Shown piece by piece: positions 34,301-42,331 of a DNA stretch of 64,000 nt (its first letter is position 1; each line of letters begins with the position of its first letter). Below the pieces are notes generated by a model. That model made no database searches, was not told the origin of the DNA, and worked only from the letters and a program-made list of their open reading frames with translations. The stretch spans positions 16,339 through 80,338 of the forward strand of contig NZ_SJZJ01000013.1 of the NCBI RefSeq assembly GCF_004337475.1, in the 5' to 3' direction. The translations under genes were made by a program, and so were the position numbers. The DNA comes from Nocardioides jejuensis (lineage in GTDB: Bacteria; Actinomycetota; Actinomycetes; Propionibacteriales; Nocardioidaceae).

Positions 34301-36648
34301 GCGTCGACGGAGGCCAGCACGGGCGCGGCCGTCGGGGGAGCGGCCAGTCCGGCGTCCCAGTCGGTGGCCGCCACCTGCCAGCGCCAGAGCAGCGAGGCGG
34401 TGTCCACGAGCCCCCGTACGCCGGTCACGTCGGCGAGCTGTCGGGCGAAGCGGCGCCGCACCGCCTCGACGTCGCCCAGCGCGAGCTCGTGCAGCGCGGC
34501 GTGCCAGGCGAAGTGGGCGCGATGGCTGGCCGATCGGCCGCCCGCCTCGATCCAGTGGTCGAGCCAGGCGCGGCCGGTCTCGTGCTGCCCGGTCTCGTAG
34601 TGCACGTGGGTCAGCGCGTGCACCGCGTGGCCGGACGACGGCTCGCACGAGAGCGCGGACTCCGCGAGCAGCGCGGCCTCGTCGTACCGGGCCTGGTCCT
34701 GGCGGACGAAGGCCAGCAGGGAGATGTACCACCAGTGGTCGCCGTACGCCGGAGCGAGGTTCTCCACCAGCGCCCAGACGTCCTGCTGCACGTCGATCAC
34801 GCCCGAGAAGGCGATCGTCGGCACGGCGGCGGAGACCGCCAGCACGTCGCGGGGGTACGCCGCGATGTGGCGGCGCAGCGCGTCGGCGCCGGCCCGACGC
34901 GGCTCCCGGACCCGGAGGCCGACGACGCTGACCAGGCTGCGCTCGCGGTCGTCGGCATTGACGCGTGCAGCGCGGCGGGCGGCGGCGAGGGAGGAGGTGA
35001 CGTCGGTGTCGGCGCTCGCTTCGTGCCCGAGCAGCGCCAGTGCCGCATGGGCGAGGGCGAAGTCCGGATCCAGGGCGGCGGCCTCGGCGAAGAGCTCCTC
35101 CGCTCCGGACTGCAGCCGCATGAGCCGCTCGAGACCGGCGTTGAACGACGCAGCAGCCTCGGCCGTCGTGGAGAGCGGCAGGCCGAGCGGGTCGCGGGGC
35201 CGGGCGACCGGGTGATGGCCCGGCACCCAGGTGCCGTCCGCGAGCCGGCGGGGGAGGGGAGCGACTGCCTCGAGGACCCCGACGGCGAGCGCGAGCGCCT
35301 GTTGGCGGATCTCCGGGACGGCGGTCGATTCCCACAGCTCGCCACGGCGTAGCGCGCCCAGCGTCCACAGGGGCGCATCGGCACGGCCACGGTCGTCGAC
35401 CAGCCGCCCGTCGCGGGTAGCCAGGCCCATGCCGGCCGTGGTGGTGATCGCCAGCGCCCCGTCGAGGCGTGGCCGGAGCAGATCGTCCAGGAGCGGGTTG
35501 CCCAGCGTGCGCACGTCCGCGCGGGGGCCCGTGCAGTTGACCACCCAACCGACCTCGCGGACCGCGCCGTCGGTCGTCGTGATGCGCAGGCCGCCGCGCG
35601 GCAGCGGCTCCGCGTCGGTGACGCGTGCTGCCTCGAGGACGACCTCACCCGCGGCCACCAGCGCGTCGAGCCGATCGTGGCTCTCGCGCGGGAGGCGGTG
35701 GCGCAGCCGGTTCCACGTGGCGGCGTCCCGGGTCAGGAAGGTCGCGCGGTCCTCCTCGGGGAGACGCTGCCAGAGCTCGGCGACACGGAACCGCAGCCCG
35801 TCGAGTGCCGGCCGCCAGTCCCCGGTCGTATTCGCGACCTCGGCGAGGTGCTGCTCGACCGCCGCGCGGATCTGGTCGAGGCCCGATCCCCAGGCGCTGA
35901 TGTCGGGGATGGCGGCGGGCTTGAGCCGGTCGGCATGCTGAGAGGGCAGCTCGCCGGAGCGCGAGATCGCCCGGAGGCGGCGGTCCGGGCGACCGCCCGC
36001 GAGGGAGAACAGGACGTCGACGGCGGTCAGGCCGGTGCCCACGACCAGGACGTCGGCGGGGCCGGTGCGGTCGCGGCGTACGGGATCGAGGGCGCCGGGC
36101 GCCCACGGGTCGCCGACGAAGAAGGGGGAGTCGCGGAGGGCGTCGGGAGCCCAGTCGTCGCCCGTCGCGGGGAGGCCGACCGCGACGACGACGGCGTCCG
36201 CGAGCAGCCCGTCGGGTGCGCCCGGATGGCCGAGACGGACCCGCGCGCCGTCGCGGCGTACGTCGGTCACGGTGGCACGCACGTGGCGCACGGTGGTGTC
36301 GACGAGGACGTCGCGCACGGCGGCCGTCAGCTGCTCGTCGAGGTAGCGGCCATAGGTGCGACGGCCGGCGAAGGTGAACGCGTGCACGTCGGGCTGCTGG
36401 TCCTGCAGCCAGTGCAGGAAGTGTGAAGGGTCCTCGGGCAGGGCACTCATGCCTGCGGCCGGGACGTTGAGCAGGTGCTGCTCGTCCGGCGTACCGAAGG
36501 CGGTGCCGCGGCCCCAGCGATCGGCGGGGTCGACGAGCAGGATCTCGACCGGGGTGGAACGGCGGCCGGACTCGCGCACGAGGTGCAGCGCGGTGAGGGT
36601 GCCGGCGGCACCGGCGCCGAGGATCGCGATGACGGGCCGGGTGCTCAT
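34039..36648 (-). CDS. FAD/NAD(P)-binding oxidoreductase fused to a TPR domain
   Basis: An 869-aa two-part protein. Residues 1-~480 are a PF13454-like FAD/NAD(P)-binding oxidoreductase: VIAILGAGAAGTLTALHLV (GxGxxG), DRWGRGTAFGTPDEQHLLNV, ADAVVVAVGLPATGDDW, DVLVVGTGLTAVDVLFSL and VGWVVNCTGPRADVRTLGNP. Residues ~485-869 are a TPR38-like helical repeat domain: LFAEAAALDPDFALAHAALA, YGDHWWYISLLAFVRQDQ and HAVHALTHVHYETGQHETG. Such proteins are usually separate genes, so this fusion is unusual. The end (LPGLAAINSSLIRA) stops earlier than TPR38 proteins I recall, at the junction where the antiporter also loses its tail. Substrate unknown. A 55-codon ORF overlaps its start by 4 bp. Confidence 0.82.
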   Translation of the reverse strand: MSTRPVIAILGAGAAGTLTALHLVRESGRRSTPVEILLVDPADRWGRGTAFGTPDEQHLLNVPAAGMSALPEDPSHFLHWLQDQQPDVHAFTFAGRRTYGRYLDEQLTAAVRDVLVDTTVRHVRATVTDVRRDGARVRLGHPGAPDGLLADAVVVAVGLPATGDDWAPDALRDSPFFVGDPWAPGALDPVRRDRTGPADVLVVGTGLTAVDVLFSLAGGRPDRRLRAISRSGELPSQHADRLKPAAIPDISAWGSGLDQIRAAVEQHLAEVANTTGDWRPALDGLRFRVAELWQRLPEEDRATFLTRDAATWNRLRHRLPRESHDRLDALVAAGEVVLEAARVTDAEPLPRGGLRITTTDGAVREVGWVVNCTGPRADVRTLGNPLLDDLLRPRLDGALAITTTAGMGLATRDGRLVDDRGRADAPLWTLGALRRGELWESTAVPEIRQQALALAVGVLEAVAPLPRRLADGTWVPGHHPVARPRDPLGLPLSTTAEAAASFNAGLERLMRLQSGAEELFAEAAALDPDFALAHAALALLGHEASADTDVTSSLAAARRAARVNADDRERSLVSVVGLRVREPRRAGADALRRHIAAYPRDVLAVSAAVPTIAFSGVIDVQQDVWALVENLAPAYGDHWWYISLLAFVRQDQARYDEAALLAESALSCEPSSGHAVHALTHVHYETGQHETGRAWLDHWIEAGGRSASHRAHFAWHAALHELALGDVEAVRRRFARQLADVTGVRGLVDTASLLWRWQVAATDWDAGLAAPPTAAPVLASVDAQLLGKPETPFIALHAAVAHAANHDPESLDSLGARCRRSRDEASRSAVAPVCRGLAAVLREDWSTAIDELSAALPGLAAINSSLIRA

Positions 36649-36812
36649 GCGCGATGCCGCCCGGGACGGTGGCCATGGGCTGCCGGCGCGGCCGCTGGTG
36701 GGACGGCCTCCTGCGCTGGCAGGCCGACCGCCCCGGACGGCGGCTCAGGGATGACCACGGAGGTACGTCGGTCGCGACGGCGACATCGGTCCAGGACGAC
36801 TCGCATGCTCAT
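36645..36812 (-). CDS. Possible small ORF coupled to the FAD-TPR gene
   Basis: A 55-codon minus-strand reading frame from ATG 36812 to a TGA overlapping the FAD-TPR ATG (ATGA). It begins MSMRVVLDRCRRRDRRTSVV and is then Pro/Ala-rich. It follows directly on the only clearly AT-rich stretch in this region (36813-36846), which could hold its promoter (TATGGT ends 8 nt before the ATG). The coupling and promoter position favour a real gene or leader peptide; the composition could also arise by chance in GC-rich DNA. Confidence 0.35.
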   Translation of the reverse strand: MSMRVVLDRCRRRDRRTSVVIPEPPSGAVGLPAQEAVPPAAAPAAHGHRPGRHRA

Positions 36813-36861
36813 GACAAGTAACCATACTGAAAAACTTCAAATAAAGGTGATCGGAAAGACA

Positions 36862-36893
36862 GAGGGGCCCCACGGCGATCCGTGGGGCCCCTC
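36862..36893. terminator. Hairpin terminator downstream of terC
   Basis: Perfect 14-bp stem (GAGGGGCCCCACGG / CCGTGGGGCCCCTC) with a 4-nt CGAT loop, 18 nt past the terC stop. It separates terC from the downstream FAD-TPR unit. Confidence 0.85.
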
Positions 36894-36911
36894 GTCTCGA
36901 ACGTCAGATGC

Positions 36912-37970
36912 TCAGTCGTCTGACCAGTCGCGGCGCGGGCCGGTGGCCTCGTCGCGCTCGGCGGGGGACATCTGTGCGCTCGCGATGAGCGACACCACGG
37001 TCGTCATCGCCAGGGTGCCAATGATGACCGCGAGCGAGAGCCAGATCGGGATGTCCGGCGCCCAGGCGACGTGGTGCCCGCCGTTGATGAACGGCAGCTC
37101 GTTGCTGTGCAGCGCGTGCAGGACCAGCTTCACGCCGATGAAGCCGAGCAGGAACGCCAGGCCGTAGGAGAGGTAGATCAGCCGCTCCAGCAGGCCGCCG
37201 ATGAGGAAGTAGAGCTGGCGAAGGCCCATCAGAGCGAAGATGTTCGCGGTGAAGACGAGGTAGGGGTCCTTGGTCAGGCCGTAGATCGCCGGGATCGAGT
37301 CGAGCGCGAAGAGCAGGTCGGTGGTGCCGAGCGTGAGCACGACGAGGAACATCGGCGTGATGACCCGCTTCGCGTCGACGCGCGCGAAGAGGGCGGTGCC
37401 GTGCCATTCCTTGGTGGCCGGCAGCCGCTTCTCGGCGAAGGCAACGAGCTTGTTCTCCTCGAACTCGTCCTCGTCCTCCCCGCCTTCCTTCGCCAGCTTG
37501 ATCGCGGTGTAGATGAGGAAGGCGCCGAACAGGTAGAAGACCCAGCTGTACTGGTTGATCGCGGCCGCGCCGATGACGATGAAGACGCCGCGGAACAGCA
37601 GCGCGAGCACGATGCCGATCAGCAGCGCCTTCTGCTGGAACTGCCGGGGGACGCCAAAGCTGGCCATGATGATGATGAAGATGAACAGGTTGTCGACCGA
37701 GAGCGAGTACTCGGTCAGCCAGCCGGCGAAGAACTCGGGCCCGGGGCTCGGCGACAGGGCGTGCGGCTCGGCGAAGACCCACAGGCCGATGCCGAACGCG
37801 ACGGCCAGGCCGACGTAGAGCGCGAGGTAGCGCGAGGCCTCACGCATCGTGGGCTCGTGCGGGCGACGGCCGATGACGACGACGTCAACGAGGACGATGC
37901 CGAGAGTCACCAGCAGCGTGGCGATCCAGACGGCGGGAGAGGCGACGGAGTCGCGAAAGAGTGCGTCCAT
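36912..37970 (-). CDS. TerC family membrane protein (probable Mn2+ exporter)
   Basis: A 352-aa TerC/Alx-type protein with about nine helices. Acidic membrane motifs are [20 protein letters not shown] and [37 protein letters not shown] is conserved. Known members move Mn2+ or Ca2+ out of the cytosol and often support metallation of secreted proteins. The cytoplasmic loop is Glu-rich ([14 protein letters not shown]). ATG 37970 is chosen because GGAGGAAAAGG stands upstream; the open frame continuing to 38150 is the leader RNA, not protein. That leader looks like a Mn2+ riboswitch, which supports the manganese role. Confidence 0.92.
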   Translation of the reverse strand: MDALFRDSVASPAVWIATLLVTLGIVLVDVVVIGRRPHEPTMREASRYLALYVGLAVAFGIGLWVFAEPHALSPSPGPEFFAGWLTEYSLSVDNLFIFIIIMASFGVPRQFQQKALLIGIVLALLFRGVFIVIGAAAINQYSWVFYLFGAFLIYTAIKLAKEGGEDEDEFEENKLVAFAEKRLPATKEWHGTALFARVDAKRVITPMFLVVLTLGTTDLLFALDSIPAIYGLTKDPYLVFTANIFALMGLRQLYFLIGGLLERLIYLSYGLAFLLGFIGVKLVLHALHSNELPFINGGHHVAWAPDIPIWLSLAVIIGTLAMTTVVSLIASAQMSPAERDEATGPRRDWSDD

Positions 37971-37984
37971 GGGAAATTCCTTTT

Positions 37985-38110
37985 CCTCCGGAGTGTGTAC
38001 AGGACTGACTCCGGAGGTCTCTTCCGCCCGCTGGCTCAGCCGCGGACCGATGGCACCGGGACCGAGGTCCGTACTGACGACGCCACCGCGAAGGAATACT
38101 CCCCTCCAAG
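37985..38110 (-). promoter_or_regulatory. Probable yybP-ykoY Mn2+ riboswitch controlling terC
   Basis: Read on the minus strand the leader has the yybP-ykoY hallmarks: GGAGGGGAGTA on the 5' side (38107-38097), CGTCGTCAGTACGG, and GAAGAGACCTCC closing P1 on the 3' side. GGAGG pairs with CCTCC. The 3' strand of P1 also forms a perfect alternative 10-bp hairpin: CCTCCGGAGT (38017-38008) with ACTCCGGAGG (37994-37985). That hairpin holds the terC Shine-Dalgarno. Metal binding would thus keep P1 paired and free the ribosome site. A TAGACT -10 (38124-38119) starts the transcript just upstream. The consensus is from memory. Confidence 0.75.
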
Positions 38111-38205
38111 GTGCGCCCAGTCTAACCGGTCGTACGACGTGCCGGGGCACGCCGCTTCCTTGCGAAATTCACCCATTCCTCAGTTGGTGTTGGGACCATG
38201 TGGTC

Positions 38206-39441
38206 ATGGGAATCGCCGCTCCACTGGTCCGTCTGGCTGCCCGCCTCGGCAGCCGGAAGATGGACCTGTCGCGTCTGGACAAGCTGCCGGAGTCGCTGGC
38301 CTGGCCGTTGCGGCGTGACGGCGTCGAGGTCGACCCCCGTCTGGCCGACGGTCAGTCCGTCCGCAAGCTCGCCTCGGTGCTCGGCATGGGCGTCTGGCTG
38401 GTGACCGACGCGGAGGCCGGGCGGGCCGTCCTCGCCGAGCCGTCGGCGTACTCCACCGACATCCGGCCGTACGTCGGGGCGCGCGGCGCCGCGGACGGCG
38501 ACATCGGTGGTCTGGGCTTCACGGACCCGCCGGAGCACACGCTGCTGCGCAAGCTGGTGGCCCCCGAGTTCACCAAGCGCCGGCTCGAGGCGCTGCGCCC
38601 GCGGATTGCCGAGATCGTCGACGAGCAGCTCGACCTGCTCGAGCGTCGGGGCAAGGCGGGCGACCCGGTCGACCTCGCCGCGACGTTCGCCTTCGACGTG
38701 CCGTTCCTGGTGATCTGCGAGCTGCTCGGCCTGCCGCTGGATGACCGGGCGACGTTCCGGCAGCTCGGCGGGGCGCGCTTTGACGTGTCGCAGGGCGGCA
38801 TGGGTGCCTTCGGGGCGATCTCGGGCTCGCGCACCTTCCTCATCGGGGCCACGGAGCGCCAGCGCATCGAGCCGGGGCCCGGACTGATCGGCCGCCTGGT
38901 CGTCGAGCACCCGGAGATCTCCGACTACGACCTCGGCGGCCTCGCCGACGGCGTCTTCACCGGCGGCATGGAGACCAGCGCCGCCATGCTCGCGCTGGGC
39001 ACCGGCCTGCTGCTCGACCACCCGGACTGGTGGACCGCTCTGGCGTCGGGGGCCGACCCGGTCCCGGTCGTCGAGGAGCTGCTGCGCCACCTCGCGGTCG
39101 TGCAGGTCGCGTTCCCGCGGTTCGCGAAGCAGGACGTCGTCGTCGCTGGTCAGCGGGTCCGCAAGGGCGACGTCGTGATGGTCTCGATCCCCGGCTCCAA
39201 CCACGACGGTCGCCCGGGCTTCGACCCGTCCCGCGAGCCGTCGTCGCACCTCGCGTTCGGTCACGGCATCCACCGCTGCGTCGGCGCGGAGCTGGCGCGG
39301 CTGGAGCTGCAGATCGCGCTGCCCGCCCTGGCTCGTCGCTTCCCCGACCTGCGGGTGGACGGCACCCCGGCGTACCGGCAGACCTCGATCGTCTTCGGTG
39401 TCGACGAGATGCAGGTGCGGACCTGCCCCGTCGCGCACTGA
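38206..39441 (+). CDS. Cytochrome P450
   Basis: A 411-aa soluble bacterial P450. The haem ligand is Cys in [20 protein letters not shown]. ExxR is in [12 protein letters not shown]. The oxygen-activating I-helix reads [17 protein letters not shown], a G-G-x-E-T-S form of the A-G-x-D/E-T-T motif. [20 protein letters not shown] is the usual C-helix region. The substrate is unknown and no ferredoxin or reductase gene is adjacent. It is divergent from terC, and its start ATG 38206 follows a GACCATGTGGTC palindrome-like stretch. Confidence 0.93.
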   Translation: MGIAAPLVRLAARLGSRKMDLSRLDKLPESLAWPLRRDGVEVDPRLADGQSVRKLASVLGMGVWLVTDAEAGRAVLAEPSAYSTDIRPYVGARGAADGDIGGLGFTDPPEHTLLRKLVAPEFTKRRLEALRPRIAEIVDEQLDLLERRGKAGDPVDLAATFAFDVPFLVICELLGLPLDDRATFRQLGGARFDVSQGGMGAFGAISGSRTFLIGATERQRIEPGPGLIGRLVVEHPEISDYDLGGLADGVFTGGMETSAAMLALGTGLLLDHPDWWTALASGADPVPVVEELLRHLAVVQVAFPRFAKQDVVVAGQRVRKGDVVMVSIPGSNHDGRPGFDPSREPSSHLAFGHGIHRCVGAELARLELQIALPALARRFPDLRVDGTPAYRQTSIVFGVDEMQVRTCPVAH

Positions 39442-39500
39442 ACGCCGCGGGGTCACCCGCGCTTCACCTCCGGTTCGTCCGGCCATGGGATCAAAGGGAC

Positions 39501-40586
39501 GTGAGCATCCCGAGTCTCATCCCGACGCCGGCCGTCGTCGGCCACCGTGGCGCGAGCGGACAGCGTCCCGAGCACACGCTCGACGCCTACCGGCTGGCGA
39601 TCCGCATGGGTGCGGACGACATCGAGCTCGACGTCGTACCCACGAAGGACGGCGTCCTCGTCGCCCGCCACGACGCCTCGCTCTTCGCGACGACCGATGT
39701 CGCCGAGCACCCCGAGTTCGCCGACCGTCGCACGACACGGGTCATCGACGGGGACGAGCTCGACGACTGGTTCGTGGAGGACTTCACCTTCGACGAGCTG
39801 CGGACACTGCGCGCGCGTGAGCGGTTCCGCAAGGTGCGCCGGGCGAACACGACGTACCACGGCCAGCTGTTGATCCCGAGCCTCGACGAGGTGCTCACGC
39901 TGGTGGCGCTCGAGTCGACGTTCCTCGATCGCACGGTCGGCGTGCTCATCGAGCTCAAGCACGCCGCGCACTACGCCGAGCAGGGTCTCGACGTCGTCGC
40001 GCCGCTGCTGGCCACGCTCCGCGACCACGGTGTCGACCACGAGCGTTCGCGGGTCATGGTGATGTGCTTCGAGCCGACCGTCCTGCGCCAGATCGCCGCC
40101 CAGTCCACGGTCGGGATCATCCAGCTCCTCGACAAGAAGGGCCGCCCGGCCGACCTCGCCGCGGCCGGCGAGAAGATCCGGTACGCCGACCTGCTGACGC
40201 CGGCGGGCCTCTCCGCGATCCGCGAGTACGCGCAGGGCATCGGCGTGCACAAGGAGCTCGTGCTCGAGCGCGACGAGGATGGCCGCACGAGCGGTGTCGG
40301 CCGCGTCGTGACGGACGCCCACAGCGCCTGGCTGACCGTGCACGTCTGGACCCTCCGCGTCGAGAACCGCTGGCTCCCGCTCGAGCTCCGCTCGGACGAC
40401 CGGCCGGGCCACCACGGTGACCTGGCGGCCGAGGCGCGGATGATGCTCGACGCCGGGGTCGACGGCCTGATCACGGACAACCCCGACATCGTGTTGGCCG
40501 CCCGGGCGGACCACCTCTCCGCGGGCCGTGCCGCCTCCGTGCCGGCGCCGCCGCGCCCGCCTCGGCGGGTCCGCACCGCGCGCTGA
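39501..40586 (+). CDS. Glycerophosphodiester phosphodiesterase family protein
   Basis: A 361-aa TIM-barrel GDPD-type enzyme (GTG 39501). Catalytic and metal residues are in AVVGHRGASGQRPEHTLDAY (H, R, E) and DIELDVVPTKDGVLVARHD (E, D, H). GVLIELKHAAHY and the C-terminal DAGVDGLITDNPDIV complete the family pattern. It hydrolyses glycerophosphodiesters to glycerol-3-phosphate and an alcohol. No signal peptide is seen, so it is probably cytoplasmic. The C-terminal ~25 residues are Pro/Arg-rich. Confidence 0.93.
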   Translation: MSIPSLIPTPAVVGHRGASGQRPEHTLDAYRLAIRMGADDIELDVVPTKDGVLVARHDASLFATTDVAEHPEFADRRTTRVIDGDELDDWFVEDFTFDELRTLRARERFRKVRRANTTYHGQLLIPSLDEVLTLVALESTFLDRTVGVLIELKHAAHYAEQGLDVVAPLLATLRDHGVDHERSRVMVMCFEPTVLRQIAAQSTVGIIQLLDKKGRPADLAAAGEKIRYADLLTPAGLSAIREYAQGIGVHKELVLERDEDGRTSGVGRVVTDAHSAWLTVHVWTLRVENRWLPLELRSDDRPGHHGDLAAEARMMLDAGVDGLITDNPDIVLAARADHLSAGRAASVPAPPRPPRRVRTAR

Positions 40587-40672
40587 CACCGCTCCGCGAA
40601 GCCGTCGCGCAATGATGGCAACCATTCCGGCCTGCGCTGCGTCCTTGGTGCATGACGAAGTGGGGAGCACTG

Positions 40673-41236
40673 ATGCTCGACGACCCGTCCTCCGTGCCAC
40701 GGCAGCGTGACGACGACTTCTCGGCGTACGTCGAGGCGCGCCGCGCGGCGCTGTTGCGCACGGCGTACCTGATGACGGGGGACCTCGCGACCGCCGAGGA
40801 CGTCGTCCAGACGACGCTGGCCAAGCTCTACCTCGCGTGGGACAAAGTCAGCGCGCGCGACGCGGTGCACAGCTACACGCGGCGCATCCTCACCAACGAG
40901 GTGACCTCGCTGTGGCGGCGAGCGTGGCGGAGGCGCGAGCTCCCGGTCGACCGGCTGCCCGACGTCGCCACCGACCCGGCGTACGACGACGGCACCGCCG
41001 CTGCGTTGTGGGCCTTCGTCGGTGAGCTCGCGCCGCGGGCCCGTGCCGTGGTGGTGCTGCGGTACTACGAGCAGCTCACCGAGGCGGAGATCGCCGAGGT
41101 CATGGGCATCTCGGTCGGCACCGTGAAGTCGCAGTGCAGCCGTGCGCTCGCCTCCCTGCGGGCCCGCGTGCCCGCCTCCCTCGAACGACCTGACACCCAC
41201 GAACGACCGGCCCGGTCCGGGGACGGAGAGCAGTGA
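40673..41236 (+). CDS. SigE-family RNA polymerase sigma factor
   Basis: A 187-aa ECF-like sigma factor of the actinobacterial SigE family. Region 2 is FSAYVEARRAALLRTAYLMT to TAEDVVQTTLAKLYLAWDKV. Region 4 is ELAPRARAVVVLRYYEQLTE to MGISVGTVKSQCSRALASLR. I chose ATG 40673 because GGGGAG stands 5 nt upstream; ATG 40652 in the same frame would add seven residues but lacks a ribosome site. Its stop overlaps the start of the next gene (TGATG), whose single-pass product is a likely anti-sigma partner. Confidence 0.88.
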   Translation: MLDDPSSVPRQRDDDFSAYVEARRAALLRTAYLMTGDLATAEDVVQTTLAKLYLAWDKVSARDAVHSYTRRILTNEVTSLWRRAWRRRELPVDRLPDVATDPAYDDGTAAALWAFVGELAPRARAVVVLRYYEQLTEAEIAEVMGISVGTVKSQCSRALASLRARVPASLERPDTHERPARSGDGEQ

Positions 41237-41964
41237 TGGACATGGATCTGGAGCAGCAGCTGACTGCCGCGCTCGAGGGGCGCGCGTCGGGCGTCCCGGT
41301 GGCGCCCGCCGACCTGGGCGCGGTGCGCTCGCGGGCCCGGTCGATCCGTCGCCGGCGAGCCGCTGGTGGTGCGGTGGCGGGCGCTGCGGTCGTCGCGCTC
41401 GTCGTACCTGTGGCGATGGGGCTGGGCGGCCTGCGCAGCGCCTCGGAGGCACCGCCCGTCGGCCCTGCGCCGGCGACGTCGACGCCCTCGGTCCCGGCCA
41501 AGGTGTGCTCGTCGACCGGGGTCGCCAAGCCGACGCTGCCTGCCGGCCTGCCGCCGGCGGTGGCGACGACCTGGCAGCAGATCGTGGACGCTGCTGCCGC
41601 CTGTGACCTGAGCGCCTTGGAGGCACTGGGTGCGGATGCGATCACCAGCTACGGCGACAAGCAGGGCATCACGAACCTGCGCCGCTGGGAGCGCGAGGGA
41701 GATGGCAAGCTCGGCGTCCTGCTGAAGGTGATGGCGACAACCTCTGGCGTCGGGCCGGACCTCGGCGGCGTCCGGTTCTACGGCTGGCCCGCCCTTTCCG
41801 TACGCCACACGTGGTCGCCGCTCACATCCGCTGAGCGGGCCGAGCTCGAGACCTTCCAGAAGCCGTCCGAGGTGGCCTCGTTTGAGGAGATGCAGATGTA
41901 CTACGGCTGGCGAGTCGGCATTCGCTCCGACGGCACGTGGTTGTACTTCGTCGCCGGCGACTGA
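41236..41964 (+). CDS. Single-pass membrane protein, possible anti-sigma partner
   Basis: A 242-aa protein with a short cytoplasmic N-terminus (about 1-38, ending in the basic RARSIRRRRAAGG), one membrane helix (AVAGAAVVALVVPVAMGLGG), a Pro/Thr/Ser linker and an exported domain (about 90-242) with two cysteines early (KVCSSTG and AACDLSAL). No known domain is recognised. It overlaps the SigE-type sigma gene, an arrangement usual for membrane anti-sigma factors, but the cytoplasmic part is too short for a classical anti-sigma domain. GTG 41233 is an alternative start. Confidence 0.78.
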   Translation: MDMDLEQQLTAALEGRASGVPVAPADLGAVRSRARSIRRRRAAGGAVAGAAVVALVVPVAMGLGGLRSASEAPPVGPAPATSTPSVPAKVCSSTGVAKPTLPAGLPPAVATTWQQIVDAAAACDLSALEALGADAITSYGDKQGITNLRRWEREGDGKLGVLLKVMATTSGVGPDLGGVRFYGWPALSVRHTWSPLTSAERAELETFQKPSEVASFEEMQMYYGWRVGIRSDGTWLYFVAGD

Positions 41965-41982
41965 GCCGGCGTACGACGAGCA

Positions 41983-42050
41983 GTAACGCGGTGTCCTCGT
42001 ATCCAGTGCGCCGTTGCAGAGGCGCAGAGGCTACGAGAACACCGCGTTAC
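41983..42050. repeat. Nested inverted repeat between convergent genes
   Basis: Outer arms 41983-42001 (GTAACGCGGTGTCCTCGTA) and 42032-42050 pair at 18 of 19 positions. Inside the 30-nt loop a second perfect hairpin TGCGCC/GGCGCA occurs. It fills most of the 103-bp gap between the convergent genes ending at 41964 and 42068. It could end transcription both ways; it lacks a T tract and is longer than needed. Confidence 0.8.
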
Positions 42051-42067
42051 AGCTGGGCTGGCGAGGC

Positions 42068-42331
42068 TCAGAGCCGCTTGCGCTGGGTGAGCACGGCGGC
42101 GACCAGGCCCGCCCCGCCGCCGAGAAGCCACGGCACCGGCAGCAGCCAGCGCAGGTCGTCCTGCGGCACGGTGTCGCTGACGTAGAGCGCCCAGACGGTC
42201 AGCAGGCCGGCGAAGGCCAGGCCCATCACGAGGTGGCCGATGTTGACCGGGTGGAGGCCGCCGCGCTTCGCGGGCTCGGGAGCCTCGTCGGGGAGAGGCG
42301 GGATCACCGTGGTCTGGTCGATGTCGTTCAT
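42068..42331 (-). CDS. Small two-helix membrane protein
   Basis: An 87-aa protein with a polar N-terminus (DQTTVIPPLPDEAPEPAKRG) and two membrane helices (GHLVMGLAFAGLLTVWALYV; WLLPVPWLLGGGAGLVAAVL), ending RKRL. Function unknown. ATG 42331 overlaps the stop of the PspC gene by one base (TGATG), so it is the last gene of that envelope-stress unit. Confidence 0.8.
   Translation of the reverse strand: MNDIDQTTVIPPLPDEAPEPAKRGGLHPVNIGHLVMGLAFAGLLTVWALYVSDTVPQDDLRWLLPVPWLLGGGAGLVAAVLTQRKRL

Noticed and set aside
31852..35352. 1166-codon plus-strand open frame across menD, the antiporter and the FAD-TPR gene
   Set aside because: It is out of frame with three genes that have recognisable motifs; its translation has no family features and extreme Arg/Pro/Gly content.
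32561..35548. 995-codon minus-strand open frame
   Set aside because: Antisense to the antiporter and out of frame with the FAD-TPR gene; no motifs.
37971..38150. 60-residue N-terminal extension of TerC
   Set aside because: It would translate the riboswitch; a strong Shine-Dalgarno precedes ATG 37970 and membrane topology begins there.
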